Positions 35,324-46,329 of a DNA stretch of 64,000 nucleotides are shown piece after piece. How positions within the stretch are numbered: position 1 is the first letter of the stretch; the number at the start of each line of letters is the position of its first letter. The translations under genes and the position numbers were made by a program. Under the pieces are notes generated by a model that searched no databases, was not told the origin of the DNA, and worked only from the letters and a program-made list of their open reading frames with translations. Source of the DNA: Vicugna pacos. Its lineage: Eukaryota; Chordata; Mammalia; Artiodactyla; Camelidae. The DNA lies in contig NC_132989.1 in assembly GCF_048564905.1 (NCBI RefSeq), forward strand, positions 109,532,257 to 109,596,256. Direction: 5' to 3'.

Positions 35324-36037
35324 AAGAATTCTAGGATTCCCCTCCTACACTGCTGGTGGGAATGCAGTTTGGTGCAGTCACTATGGAAAACAGTGTGGAG
35401 ATTCCTCAAAAGACTAGGAATAGACTTACCATATGACCCAGGAATCCCACTCCTGGGCTTGTATCCAGAAGGAAATCTACTTCAGGATGACACCTGCACT
35501 CCAATGTTCATAGCAGCACTATTTACAATAGCCAAAACATGGAAACAGCCTAAATGTCCATCAATAGGTGACTGGATAAAGAAGAGGTGGTATATTTATA
35601 CAATGGAATACTACTCAGCCATAAAAACCGACAACATAACTCCATTTGCAGCAACATGGATGCTCCTAGAGAATGTCATTCTAAGTGAAGTAAGCCAGAA
35701 AGAGAAAGAAAAATACCATATGAGATCACTCATATGTGGAATCTAAAGACTCATGGACAGAGAATACAGACTTGTGGTTACCAGGGGGGTAGAGGGTGGG
35801 AAGGGATAGACTGGGATTTCAAAATTGTAGAATAGATAAACAAGACTACACTGTATAGTACAGGGAAATATACACAAAATGTTATGATAAATCACAGAGA
35901 AAAAAATGTGACAATGAGTGTGTATATGTCCATGAATGACTGAAAAATTGTGCTGAACATTGGAATTTGACACAACATTGTAAAATGATTATAAATCAAT
36001 AAGAAATGTTAAAAAAAAAAAGAATTCTAGGATTCCC
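35324..36037 (+). mobile_element. Young 5'-truncated L1 with perfect 18-bp target duplication
   Basis: The body (35342-36019) is flanked by AAGAATTCTAGGATTCCC at 35324-35341 and 36020-36037, identical over 18 bp. It encodes the ORF2p C-terminus ([40 protein letters not shown]) open to 35746, then a 3'UTR with a G-rich tract and the GATTATAAATCAATAAGAA end. The 171-codon frame from 35231 fuses unrelated flanking codons to L1 and is not a gene. Probably inserted in the camelid lineage. Confidence 0.95.
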
Positions 36038-36039
36038 TG

Positions 36040-37190
36040 GTTGTCTGGCTTGATAATCAAGCTGTATAAACAACCATCACACCTATAAATGGTGTTGTCA
36101 GTGAGTTCAATTTCTGAGCTTGAATATGATTAAAGAGCAGCTGAAAGAAGCTGGTTCTTCATCAGCCAACTCCATTTGGCCTTTGAACAAACTGCTTCAT
36201 TTTACCCCAGCTCAAGAGAAGGTTGCGTTTTTGAGATGCACCCTTAAAGCCACACCCTTTTGTTTCCTGTTTCATGAAAGAAGCCCAAACTCAGCTTACT
36301 ATTTCTAGGAAGCTTCTTCACGATGGAACATAATCCAACTGAATCTGCTGGACATGACTTTCAGATAGATGAAGGTCAAATGCCATCCTTTGCAAATACA
36401 AGAGATAACACCCTGTGGATGAGAAACATTGAAAAAAACAAAATGGAAGAGAAAGAATAGTAACACAACTGGAAAGAATTAAGCTTAGGATGTTGGAATG
36501 CAGATTTTGCTGGGGAAAAAATGGAAAGTTTCCAGCTTTCTACACTTGAACTCCAACCCCCTACGGTGTCAGGGAATCAGGAACTTAAACTGTCACAAGA
36601 AATACAATGAGCTTTCAAGAAAGCTTATACCTTATCAGGCAGAAAGCACTGTAAACTGCCAATTCCTTGAAAGGGGGGTGGCTTTAGAGTCCCCAAATTA
36701 AGACTTATGAAAGTTATGCATGAGACCTTAGAACAGAACACTCCCATCAGGTAAAAAAAACACCATCCCCTTTTGGATTAAAACCGAAGTGTATCACCAC
36801 CTGTGCCCACCATCTTAAGGGAACCGCCTTATGACCCAAAGTGGATCAGCTGGAACTTTAGCTAGATAGCAAAGACATAAGCCCTCAGCAAAGAAACAGA
36901 CTTAGAGCGAATAAAGGTGATGCCTCAAACATCAGGGCTTGTGCTAAAGTACTTAAAATATGAGCCAAGAATAAAGATTATCCCAGAAAAGCTAAAAAAA
37001 TAAGTAAATAAAAGGGTTGGGAAATCTGTGAGTCTATAATCTCTCACATCTTTCAGGAGCTTCATGGGAGAACATATATGTATCAGCTCTAACCGGCACC
37101 ACACACTGGGCTATGAACACTGCTGGTCCAGAGGTCTGAAATGATGGCTTTCAGGCCGATTCTGGCCCCAAAGCCAGAGCATTTCAGGAT
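36040..37190. other. Unannotated intronic stretch
   Basis: No repeat or gene recognised. Short open frames have no motifs. Confidence 0.45.
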
Positions 37191-37192
37191 CA

Positions 37193-37358
37193 GTTTTTTT
37201 TTTTAATTTTTTTTAAAAAGTTTTAAAAATTTGGGGGAGGGGGCAGTAAATAGATTTATTTATTGATTTATTTATTGTTTTTTTGAAGGTACTGGGGCTT
37301 GAACCCAGGACTTCGTGCATGCTAAACAAAGACTCTACCACTGAGCTATACCCTCCCG
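37193..37358 (-). mobile_element. Vic-1-type tRNA-derived SINE (camelid)
   Basis: On the minus strand a 73-nt tRNA-like head starts GGGAGGGTATAGCTCAGTGG, has an A box (TAGCTCAGTGGTAGAG) and B box (GGTTCAAGCC), and ends in a CCCCAGTACC-type 3' arm. A tRNA-unrelated body with AATAAATAAATC and CCCCCTCCCCCAAATTTT and an A-rich tail follows. This architecture is that of the camelid Vic-1 family. The head is well preserved and looks transcribable by Pol III, but lack of clear flanking duplications and substitutions suggest it is not brand new. Confidence 0.88.
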
Positions 37359-37808
37359 GCAGCTCTGTACTTTGTACAGGTCAAGACATCCTCTCACCAC
37401 TGTTCATGACCTCCTCTCAGAGCTGGGAGGCAGCAGAATAGTTTATGATGGTTTAGATATGAGTTGAAGGTCAGGCAGCAGCTCCTCCAAGCCCATTTTC
37501 ATGTGTAAAATTCAATGAGTTTTAGTCAACTTGCTGAGCTGTGTAACTATCCCCACAATCCAATTTTAGAATATCGTCATCTCCCCAATGAGATCCCACG
37601 TGCCTGTTGACAGTTAATCACCATTCCCAAGGCCACTCCCAGGTTAATGCATATCATGTCAATGTCCTTCCCTCCCCTCCACTCCCATGTCCTCGGTTTA
37701 TTTACCAGCAAATGTTGCATAGACTGGTTACCTACATGTTTCCCAGTAAGAGACAATGCCTGGGCCATTAGCTGTCCTGTGGAGGTTGGACGCAAATGCA
37801 CACAGGTG

Positions 37809-37849
37809 CACACACAGACACAGACACAGACACACACACACACACACAC
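37809..37849 (+). repeat. (CA)n / (CAGA)n microsatellite
   Basis: ACACACAGACACAGACACAG followed by a pure CA run, about 41 bp. It creates several spurious low-complexity reading frames on both strands at 37577-38015. Confidence 0.93.
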
Positions 37850-40182
37850 CCCACCAGCAGAGAAGCAGTGTAATGCCTTCCCCATCCAGCCCATCAGGGA
37901 GAAGTCCAATGCTGCTCCAAAATGCTTCCAACCCAGCTCTTCTAGGTTGGGCCACAGTTTTCAAAAGCTGCGGGGAAAACTGAGTATCATCCTTCACAAT
38001 ATATACCATGTTTAGAAATCAGTATCACTCAGATCTTTCAACTGAAGATCCTGCCTGTGCTTCTTGAAGACAGTATCTATGAATTCAGAGGTGAAAAAAT
38101 CAGGAGAGGGTCAAAGAATCCAAGAAAATAACCATAATCAAACAGCTTCCAGAAAGCTAGGTACATTACTCACCCAATATTTTCTTAGCATCAAAGGTTA
38201 CACATAGTTGTAGAAACGGTAGAAAGAGAATCAGAGAAGCATTTTTACACGTACTCATCTGCAGAGTGAGTAAGAAATCAATGTCCACCTTCTGTGTTCT
38301 TTTGTCAGTGTGTTGCACCCAGTGGTTCCCTAGGTGCTTTCTAGTAGGAGGAGACATGTATGCCATTGGGTAAATCCACCCTGAGTAGGTCAGAGAATGT
38401 GACGCCCTAATCTCTCATCCTGACAGGCGGACCCAGGCTCTGTCACTTGTGCACTGAGACAATCAGCACCGACTACTGGACTCCCATCTTGAAAAATCAG
38501 ACTGGTAATATGAGACCATTTCACAGCAAATAGCCCTGAAACACATTTTAATGTAACTAACACCCACACTTAATTCATTTTTTAAGATTTTTAATTTTCA
38601 TTGCTTGAAAAACAGTAGCAAAAACAGATTCACACAAATAAACAGCAAAACAACACATTCTTTCTAAATTTTTCAGATAAGCAGAGAGTGGAGAGCATCC
38701 TTCGTAAGGATGAGGCTCTTCTACGTAAGAGCTGAGAAAAAAATTCCATGCTAATTTAGCCCCATTGCTAAAAATTCTGTTTCAAATGAACATTACATTT
38801 TCCCATTTTTCTCTCCTGAAAATGCATTGGGACAAAAATGTATAAAACACTGACTGGGCCTACACGAAAAGAATCTTCCTAAGAAAAAGGTAAAGTACAA
38901 AATTAAAAAAATAAATCCCTATAGCATTTTTTGAAGCATGAAAAGCAAACTTTTTTTAATGCATGACACCCCACAGTCCCTTCCCCCAGCCTTTGCAACA
39001 GAGCTCATATATTTTTGCATTTTCTATATGTGAAAAGTGGGGGAAAAATATCAAGAGAACATAAATCCGGACAGGGAAACAGAGAGGAATGACTTCACAT
39101 ACTTTTAACTTTCTCTTGTCACAGCCACTCAAATTAGACAAATTACTGTGACAAGAGGGACTGCGAAATAATGGTGGAAAGAACTGGTAATCTTATTACA
39201 AAACATAGATTTCTGATTAGAGCAGATCATAAATAAATTAAACTGAAGTAATTTCCACTCTGGCTCCTAAGAATGAAAGCTAATGTCTAGAATCAGTTTA
39301 GCCGATTTGCACATTACCTTAAGTGAATTTCAAGAATGATCTAATCCCTGTATTTGAATTAACAAGCAGAAAATTAAAGTTGGATTGCTACCTGGTGCTT
39401 CACTGCACTAAAGAGAAGCCCTCAATCTGTGTGCCATACCTTGTTGTTAAAACAATGCTACAATGCTAAGGCATTAAACACAAGGGAATATCATCCAGTT
39501 GTAAAAGCTATTTATCCATCAGCCTGAGGATAATTAACCCAGAGAAGATAATACTTATTTGAACCACTCCAAGTCAAAGAATACCCAAAGAGAAGACACA
39601 CTCAACAGAGGTAAACCATCACCATTAATGCATAAACTATAATGCAGATCAGGAGCGATCAAATGGCTGAGATGACCGACACCAGGTCATTACTCTTCCT
39701 AACACTATAAGCAGCAGAAACTAAGCCACTGAAACAAGGACTGAAAGTGTGTTTCCACAACATCCTGTACACTTCAGGAAAGTAGGCTCTACACAGTGTC
39801 ATGAGAAAATCAGCTGACACCTCACGTTATAAATGGCAATAATGTTTCACCTTGACCTCCATTCAACAATTTATTTAGAAAGAATTCTTCTTCAGAGAAG
39901 TCACTTAAGGCATTTAATTGTGTTTAACATCAAAATAAAAGGACCTGATTCCATAATTCAGTCAACTTTCCACTAAATAACTACCACAGAAACAACCGTT
40001 TCCATACTCAAACAAGTGACAGCAATGCAACAAAAAGGACACCTGGGAAAACCTCTGCCTTTTCATTTTAAGGAACCTCATATGCTCCCACTAGGCAGAG
40101 CAGGACTGAGACTCACACATTCCATATGTCTTCCAAACATAGCCAGCACTGTGCAGAGGGCAAGAGACAAGGGAGACCAGAT
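37850..40182. other. Unique intronic DNA downstream of FBXL7 exon 2
   Basis: No repeats are recognised in the 2.3 kb following the exon. 39130-39560 is A/T-rich and repeat-free (AATAAATTAAACTGAAGTAA, TTTGAATTAACAAGCAGAAA) and may be conserved non-coding DNA. Confidence 0.45.
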
Positions 40183-40188
40183 GCCTAC
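40183..40188 (-). other. FBXL7: Splice donor of FBXL7 exon 2
   Basis: The minus strand reads GAAG|GTAGGC. The exonic AG and intronic GT are canonical, but positions +4 to +6 (GGC) depart from the AGT consensus, so this is a somewhat weak donor. It lies exactly where FBXL7 homology ends. Confidence 0.9.
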
Positions 40189-40278
40189 CTTCGCTGGTGG
40201 CCACATTCTTCTGGGCTTGGGTTGGCGTGTGATCAGTACTTGAACTCACGTCGGATGAGATGCTTGAGCTGCCTTTGC
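40189..40278 (-). CDS. FBXL7: FBXL7 coding exon 2 (F-box and leucine-rich repeat protein 7)
   Basis: FBXL7 is the substrate-binding subunit of an SCF (SKP1-CUL1-F-box) E3 ubiquitin ligase; reported targets include Aurora A, survivin and active c-SRC. This 90-bp exon encodes a fragment of the Ser/Thr-rich, probably disordered N-terminus, upstream of the F-box and the LRRs, which lie on later exons. The translation is KGSSSISSDVSSSTDHTPTQ then AQKNVATSE. From memory it matches human FBXL7 residues 14-42 except Gln for Lys at position 33. The exon begins with GC, completing a Gly codon begun in exon 1, and ends with G, the first base of the next Asp codon, so both flanking introns are phase 1. 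It follows a long pyrimidine tract ending TTTTTTCTAG and precedes GTAGGC. No frameshift or stop is present, and the flanks are intronic, so it is not a processed copy. Confidence 0.96.
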
Positions 40279-40300
40279 CTAGAAAAAAGAAGAAAGAGCA
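40279..40300 (-). other. FBXL7: Splice acceptor and polypyrimidine tract of FBXL7 exon 2
   Basis: Read on the minus strand, the sequence entering the exon is TCTTTCTTCTTTTTTCTAG, nearly pure pyrimidine and ending in AG at 40280-40279. It sits exactly at the boundary where homology to FBXL7 begins, which fixes the exon start. Confidence 0.93.
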
Positions 40301-40849
40301 GCTTTTGTGTTTCGTAATTTCAGAACTGGACCGTGCCTTCTGCTCCAGCCCATACCAAGCCGTATCACTTGTTTCCAAGAAAGGAGTCATAATACCAAGA
40401 ATGGAGTTTATTAGATTTCTTGCCTTATGTATTAAATATCTTATGGGAGATACCTAACCCACATTATAGGAGAATGAAAGCCCTATTGGAATATGCCTTG
40501 ACTATAAACTCAGACAAGATTATAAAACATAGTCAACTATGATAATGCAATCTCATCTTGGCATACATGTGAGTAAGAAAGTACATGTGGGAAACACATC
40601 TACAGTATTAATGTTTTATTTGCAACTGTAAACTGTACATTTCCTAGTAAAGGACAAAAGCAAATCTAAGACTGAGGCATTATCCAAAGAACAAGAGTCT
40701 GCTGGCTCCAGATAGCTGCATCACCTTAAAAAGCAAATTCCCTGCTTTAATGGGTTCTTCATTAAACCCACTTTGCTTTTCCAATGCAGTACTTCTCAAA
40801 CAGGGATGCCTCTCCCCACAAGGGGAGGACTGTGCAGCTGTAATTAAAT

Positions 40850-41235
40850 TTCCTATAGCAGTTTGACTTTAATCAAATGGGTGATTATCCTGGGTGAGCC
40901 TGACCTAAACACATAAGTAAACCCTCTTAAAGAGTCTAAAGAGAGAGACCCTTCCTGCTAGTCTTGAAGAAGCAAGTCACTATGAGTTCTACAGCTGCAA
41001 AGAAATGAATTCTACCAGCCCCACGTAAGCACGGTAGAGGACCCCAACCTCAGAAGAGAAAGCAGCCCTGGCCAACACCTTGACTGCAGCTTTGCAAGAT
41101 CCTGAACAAAAGACCCAGCTGATCCAAGCCCAGAATTCTGACCCAAGGAAACAGTGGGATAACAGATGTATGTCATGTTAAGCTGCAGCTAAATTCACAG
41201 TAATGTGTTATGCGGACCTAGAAAACTAAAACAAG
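40850..41235 (+). mobile_element. MLT1-type LTR fossil
   Basis: GGGTGATTATCCTGGGTGAG, CTACAGCTGCAAAGAAATGA, GACCCAGCTGATCCAAGCCC and the AGCTGCAGCTAAATTCACAG tail match MLT1-class LTRs in sense. It lies about 0.6 kb upstream (intron 1 side) of the FBXL7 exon. Ancient, no internal region. Confidence 0.65.
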
Positions 41236-42919
41236 GACCAGCCAATTATATCCCAAATGAACTCTTTTCGCTCCACAAGTTATGATCTGAATAAACTCTT
41301 ACACGCAGCTGAGAAACACTGCTTTACAATAGTCTCCCCTGCACAATGGCACACACCCCAGTTAGGTGGGGTGAGCAAACAGTCTATAAAAGGACAAAGT
41401 AGAAAATGAGCTTCATTTGAAGAAGCTTCAGGATTTTTGTTTGCTAATGCTGCTAATGGAACCATCCAAGTTCACGGGGGTTATCACCCGGGCAGGCAAG
41501 TACATGGCTGCAGTTTCTTCTCACCACTGCGCATGGCTCACTGTGACTCTGAAACAAGGCTGCCATTCCCATCCTCTCTGCCCATTCCACATCCTCCTCC
41601 CTTAGGGTTAGCAGAGATGGTGAGAAACCCTCCAACACTGTATCGTCATTTATGTGCGTCAGGCAGCACCATTTATCTGCCATGGTTCACCTTTGGTGGG
41701 GGGTTGACAAGTTGGACCAGATGCCCAGTTAGAAGTATGTCAACCTGGTCTCTGACCTTAGTCTGCTGCTCTTGCTCTTAGACCTTGGACCCTCACTTCT
41801 CCCCCAGGAAGCTCAGGGCCCAAATCCAATAGTGGACATGTTTGGACTAAGTGATTCCCAGCAACTCAAACAGTCTATGATTCTACGAGTCCAGAATCAT
41901 TCTCCTCAAACCTGAGTAATGCGAACCCTCCCTGTAATATGGCAAGAAAAGCATTGCTGTGCACCGCTAACACACAGAAATTATTTGTATTAATTGTTAC
42001 TTAGTGACGCACCGTGATGGAAAGCTATAAATGAACTCCATCTGCCTTAGATTTGATTCAACAATAAGACCAAAACAAAATAACGAACTGGACACCAAAA
42101 CAATACAACCCATGAAATTCAAATTAACAACATTCATTTAACATGGCAGATGATGTTATTTTGCTGAAATTACATTGCCTTTCAAAACGCAGACTGCATA
42201 CTGGCTGCTGAAGCCAACGTGCTCTTGGTTTCAGCACGCCCAGCTACCCCAGGCCCTGGGAGGACTCGCCCATGCCCACCACTTCCCTCCACCTAACTCA
42301 GGGAGTCCTTCCTGCCACAGCGGGACACATGTCAGTCGGTCCTCACTTGATCTGACTGTATCACTCACGTGTTTTAAGCCTGCTCTTCTTTTATTCCTTA
42401 TTAGCTTATAACCACTGAAGCCCAGCTCCTTCCTTAAAAGACAGGGGCACACTTGAACAATGAACTCTGGTGGGAGGAGTCTGTTACAGAGGGAAACCAG
42501 TCTACAATTATTATTTTCAAGATTATTGTATCAATGAAAGCACAAAAGAAAACAACACATTTGAGAGGAAATTTCAGATAGATCTGAAAATGGGTGTGCA
42601 GACTCCTCAGATGACCCCAATCTCCAATTTAAGAAACGTTAGCCTATCAAAAAAGGAAAGATTGGGTAAACAAATGATATCATTAATGATATTTCCAATA
42701 ACAGCAAGCACTGAGGGTGTATGCTGTGTTGTGTAGTCTCGTAGACACTTCAGATGCTTCCTCATATTACTCACTATGCCCTGCGACTGTTTCATGATTG
42801 CCCTCCCGCCACGGAAGCTTTTTAGACGTTTTTCCTTATCAACCTTCAAATGAAATTATAATACCACAAATATACTGTAGATCTGATATGTGCTGTGTGT
42901 ACATCTATACACACACGCG

Positions 42920-42954
<35 letters not shown>

Positions 42955-43785
42955 CTGCTTTTTACATACAAAATAAGTAAGATTTTTCACCACCCCTCAA
43001 CCAAGAACCAACTTTTGTTCCCTTGGGGGTGCAATCACCTCCGTTAAGAATGTGCATCTTTTGATAAAAAAAAAATGTTTTAAATGCCTGAGTATTTAAG
43101 GAATTAAATAATTAAAGAAAGTAAGATAATACAGAGATAGATACAATCCATTCTGATGATGGTCTATGAAGTCACTGCAAACACTGAATTAACAGCATGG
43201 GATCAGTGCTCCGAGAGGAAACACAGGATTAGGTGTCTGTGAGCCTCTGATCACATTTTCATCAACCCATCAACACATAACCTTGTTCTATGTGTGTTTT
43301 TAGACACTTTAAATATATACTGTTCGTTTATTAGCACTGAACTCAAGGCCAACAGCACAGTAACTCAAGCCTACATGCACAGCCTGTCACAGCCTTCTTG
43401 TACGTAGGAATATTAGACAGCTCTTCAGCACTACCATTGGGGGCCATTTCAAATAGTGAAATCACCAAGAAAAAGCATAAAAATGCAAAACAAGTGGCAC
43501 CAAACAGACTATAAGAAGAACACTTATTTATAGCACGAGAGCTGAAACAAGAAGGCATCTTGTCAACCCCAGATCCTGTACACCTGCAGACTCAAATTCA
43601 CCTCCCTGTGTACGTCCAAGGATGGCCATGAAGCATCATGAGTCCTGATCTGGAATTACAAATAAATTTCAGCTGGTAGGCCAATTTGCAAATATGCAAT
43701 CCAAAAATAGCGAGAATCAAGTTCATCTAATCTTGAATTAAATCTGGTTTCACAGCGTGTAACCAGCTTTCACATACACTTAAGT
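41236..43785. other. Unannotated intronic stretch
   Basis: No gene. 41780-41890 may be a very diverged MIR tail (TCTATGATTCTACGAG). 42450-42740 has an open frame of 88 codons with no motif. Otherwise unique. Confidence 0.4.
42908..42955 (+). repeat. (CA)n-(TA)n compound microsatellite
   Basis: A CACGCGCACACA run passes into ATATATATATAT, about 48 bp in all. Confidence 0.95.
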
Positions 43786-43789
43786 GGGC

Positions 43790-43970
43790 AGAGTGTAGGA
43801 TCTAGAGTCAGGAAGCCAGGGTTTATATCTGGATTTGCCACTTACTAGTAGTGAGTAAATTATTAAACCCCTTGATACTTTAGTTTTTTTCCAACTCTAA
43901 ACGAGGTGGAGTCAGATTAAATAAAATAATGCAGATATATCAGTTAGGATAGTGCATTTAGAAAGTATTT
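43790..43970 (+). mobile_element. MIR SINE
   Basis: GAGTCAGGAAGCCAGGGTTT, TTGCCACTTACTAGTAGTGA, AAACCCCTTGATACTTTAG follow MIR order. 43971-45180 is unannotated and moderately GC-rich. Confidence 0.65.
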
Positions 43971-45184
43971 TATAAATCTTAGCATAACAGGGCTCATATT
44001 TTGGATACTATTAACATGCTCTTCTCTTCTGCCTTGCTTCTGGAAGCATAACCATCTCTTTAGTGAGTTCAAGTGGAGAGAAAAAGGGTGTGTGTGTTGG
44101 GTCCAGGAGGGGAGAGCAGAGCTTACAGAAAACATGCTATAGGAGAAACTCAGAGGTAAAGAACAAGGTGACATTCAGCTTCTAATAGTCAGAAACAAAT
44201 CTGCAGTATAAGTGTTCTTGTAAGCCAAGCTACTGTTTTAGGAAGGAACTGCATCCATTTCTCACCTCCTTTAGCAAATCAAAGGCCAGATCTTTCAGTT
44301 GGACCCTGGAATTCTATATAAAGTCAGAAGATGGGGCAGGAAGCCCAGCCTAGGGAAAACCTGCAAAAACCTGGAAAGGACCAGGGGAGAGGGAGGCATG
44401 GGTAAGACGTACCCAGATCGCATCCTTGTTTTTCCTCTCTGGGCTTCCTCTGAGAGAAGGGAAGATGGGTTAGACATGGAACAGTAGCTCTGGGGACAGA
44501 AGGGTGTTGTCCCCCAAGCCCCATAATTAGCATACTGGAGAACAGTCACCCTTAGATGTCCCAGCATCAACTAGACGCATGGCCAAGTCAGGCTGCAGGG
44601 TAGTCTGGTCTGGCTCAGAGAAGTCCTGAGGTGCAACTTCCTGGAGTCACCTGGGTTCCCTTGTGGCATCGAAAGGACCCCAAGCAGAGGACAGTCTGTT
44701 AGGGACTTGCCTGGGGGAGTCAGAACACTCGGTGTGATGCCTCCGCAGCCAGAACAAGGGCCAATCACCACCTCAGGGCTGAAGGGGAGGCACAGCCAGA
44801 TCTGAGAGGACATCAACACCAGCAAGGACTGAGGTGTGATGGTTTTAAAATCTATCTACAAATTCTGTGTCAACTCCGCTGCAAAAGGGGGAGCTTAATT
44901 CCCTTGCCCTTAAATGGGAAACTAGGGGTAGAGCTCAGCCACCCGTGTTTCAACAAGCCCTCCAAGTGATCAGCTCTGCCAAGTCTGAAAAGCATGCAGT
45001 AGCTTCTCCTGGTGACCAACGCCTTCACCTCCACATAAAGCTGCCCCAAGAACCCAGTAAGACCAGGCAAAGAGCTCAGCCCAGTGACTCTCACACAGAC
45101 ATGTGCTTAATAAATGTTGGCCACTCTGTCCTACAACCAGCATGGCTGACCACTTCTTGTGCAATTGGAGCAATTTGTGGTTTT

Positions 45185-45325
45185 GTGTGATCAAAACCCA
45201 GCTCTACCATTTCCAAGTTGCACGTGTATCCATGAGCAAGTCTCTCAAACTCTAAATCTTGTTTCGTCTCCTGTAACACAGAGATGGAAACCTCTTTCAC
45301 CTTTTGCAAATGGGTGTCATGGTGC
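45185..45325 (+). mobile_element. MIR SINE fragment
   Basis: CCAGCTCTACCATTTCCAAG, TGAGCAAGTCTCTCAAACTC, TTCGTCTCCTGTAACACAGA correspond to MIR blocks. Confidence 0.55.
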
Positions 45326-45340
45326 CCATGCTTTGCTGTC

Positions 45341-45875
45341 TGTATCAGTCAGGGTTCTCCAGAGAAATAGAACTGATAAGAGATACATAAATATCTCCTA
45401 TCAAGATACACGGAAGGACCAGGGGAAATTATAAATTTATTTTTATAAATATATATATATTATATATACATATATGTAGGATGTATGTGTAGAAATAATA
45501 TATAGAAACACAGAATTAGAAAGAGATATTTAAAGGAATTGGTTCACATAATAGTTGGAGCTGACAGGTCGGAAATCTGTCACGTAGGCAGGCCAGCAGC
45601 TGGATGCAAACTCAGGTGGGAGTTAACGCTGCAGTCTTGAGGCAGAATTCCTTCTTTTCCAGTAAATCTCACATTGCACTTTGAAGCCCTTCAAGTGATT
45701 GGACTGAAGGCCCACTATCCAATCAACAGTCATTATTGAAGGTAAATTCTCTAAAAGTTATGACTGCAGATGTTAACCACATCTACAAAATGCCCTCATG
45801 GCAACACCTTGATTAGTGTTTGATGACACAGCTGGGTATTACAGCCTGGCCAGGTGGACACAGACAGTGTGTCAT
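45341..45875 (-). mobile_element. LTR fossil of the same type as 18451-18938
   Basis: TGTATCAGTCAGGGTTCTCC, AAAGGAATTGGTTCACATAA, GCAGAATTCCTTCTTTTCCA and a TTACAGCCTGGCCAGGTGG end give the same antisense LTR type. An AT-rich insert (45430-45475) lies near its outer edge. The right boundary is approximate and no target duplication is clear. Confidence 0.55.
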
Positions 45876-45884
45876 GGTGTCAGA

Positions 45885-46090
45885 CCCACGTGAGTTTAAA
45901 TTCCATATCCACCCCTTCCGTGCACCATGCCCGCGAGAAGATCCCTCTAACTCTCTGAGCTTTATTGTCTTCATCCATAAAACAGGGATAAAAACAAACA
46001 AAGAACCAACTACCTACTTCCTCTACTAAAAATAGGTGAGCTGTACCCATCTTACAGGGTTTGGGAGAGGTTGCGATGAGTGATGGCTTG
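45885..46090 (+). mobile_element. MIR SINE
   Basis: CCCACGTGAGTTTAAATTCC, CTAACTCTCTGAGCTTTATT, GTCTTCATCCATAAAACAGG, TACAGGGTTTGGGAGAGG follow MIR order. Confidence 0.55.
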
Positions 46091-46240
46091 TAAACCAGTC
46101 AATCACGTCCAGTGCCGGTGAGAGCCTACCACGCGTGACTGTTTAATACTGACCCGTTTATCACAGTTCAATTTGTATCAGGAAACAAGAAATGAAAACT
46201 TAAAACATTAATCATATTTTGCTATTACCTGCATATATAA

Positions 46241-46327
46241 TAGTAAGTAAATATTATATATGCATATATATAGTATAAATATTATATATACTATATATAT
46301 AGTAAGTAAATATTATATATGCATATA
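46241..46327 (+). repeat. AT-rich duplicated and palindromic tract
   Basis: A 28-bp unit beginning TAGTAAGTAAATATTATA occurs at 46241-46268 and again at 46300-46327. Between them 46262-46302 is nearly self-complementary (ATATATAGTATA ... TATACTATATAT). A replication-slippage or hairpin-prone site. Confidence 0.85.
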
Positions 46328-46329
46328 AG

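Larger units (their letters stand above)
1..40188 (-). other. FBXL7: FBXL7 intron 2 (5' part, runs off the window)
   Basis: Everything left of the FBXL7 exon lies downstream of its splice donor in the gene's own direction, so it is the 5' portion of intron 2. In human this intron is known to be several hundred kb, so having over 40 kb without the next exon is expected. The next coding exon should begin with the last two bases of an Asp codon followed by a Ser-Asp-Leu-Ser-like sequence; I do not see it here. The contents are interspersed repeats and unique intronic DNA, itemised separately. Confidence 0.9.

Noticed and set aside
35231-35746. 171-codon open frame, the longest in the window
   Set aside because: The first third is intronic and MIR sequence, the rest is the L1 ORF2p C-terminus; the fusion occurs at the L1 insertion point.
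37285-37357. Possible functional tRNA-Ala-like gene on the minus strand
   Set aside because: The tRNA-like head is continuous with a SINE body and A-rich tail and lacks a convincing full cloverleaf, so it is a SINE head.
37577-38015. Overlapping frames on both strands with Cys-Val or Thr-His runs
   Set aside because: The runs are translations of a CA microsatellite; flanks show no coding signature.
44290-44830. Short 'TATATAAAG' with nearby GC-rich frames suggesting a promoter and gene
   Set aside because: An isolated TATA-like word in an intron, low CpG, and frames without motifs.
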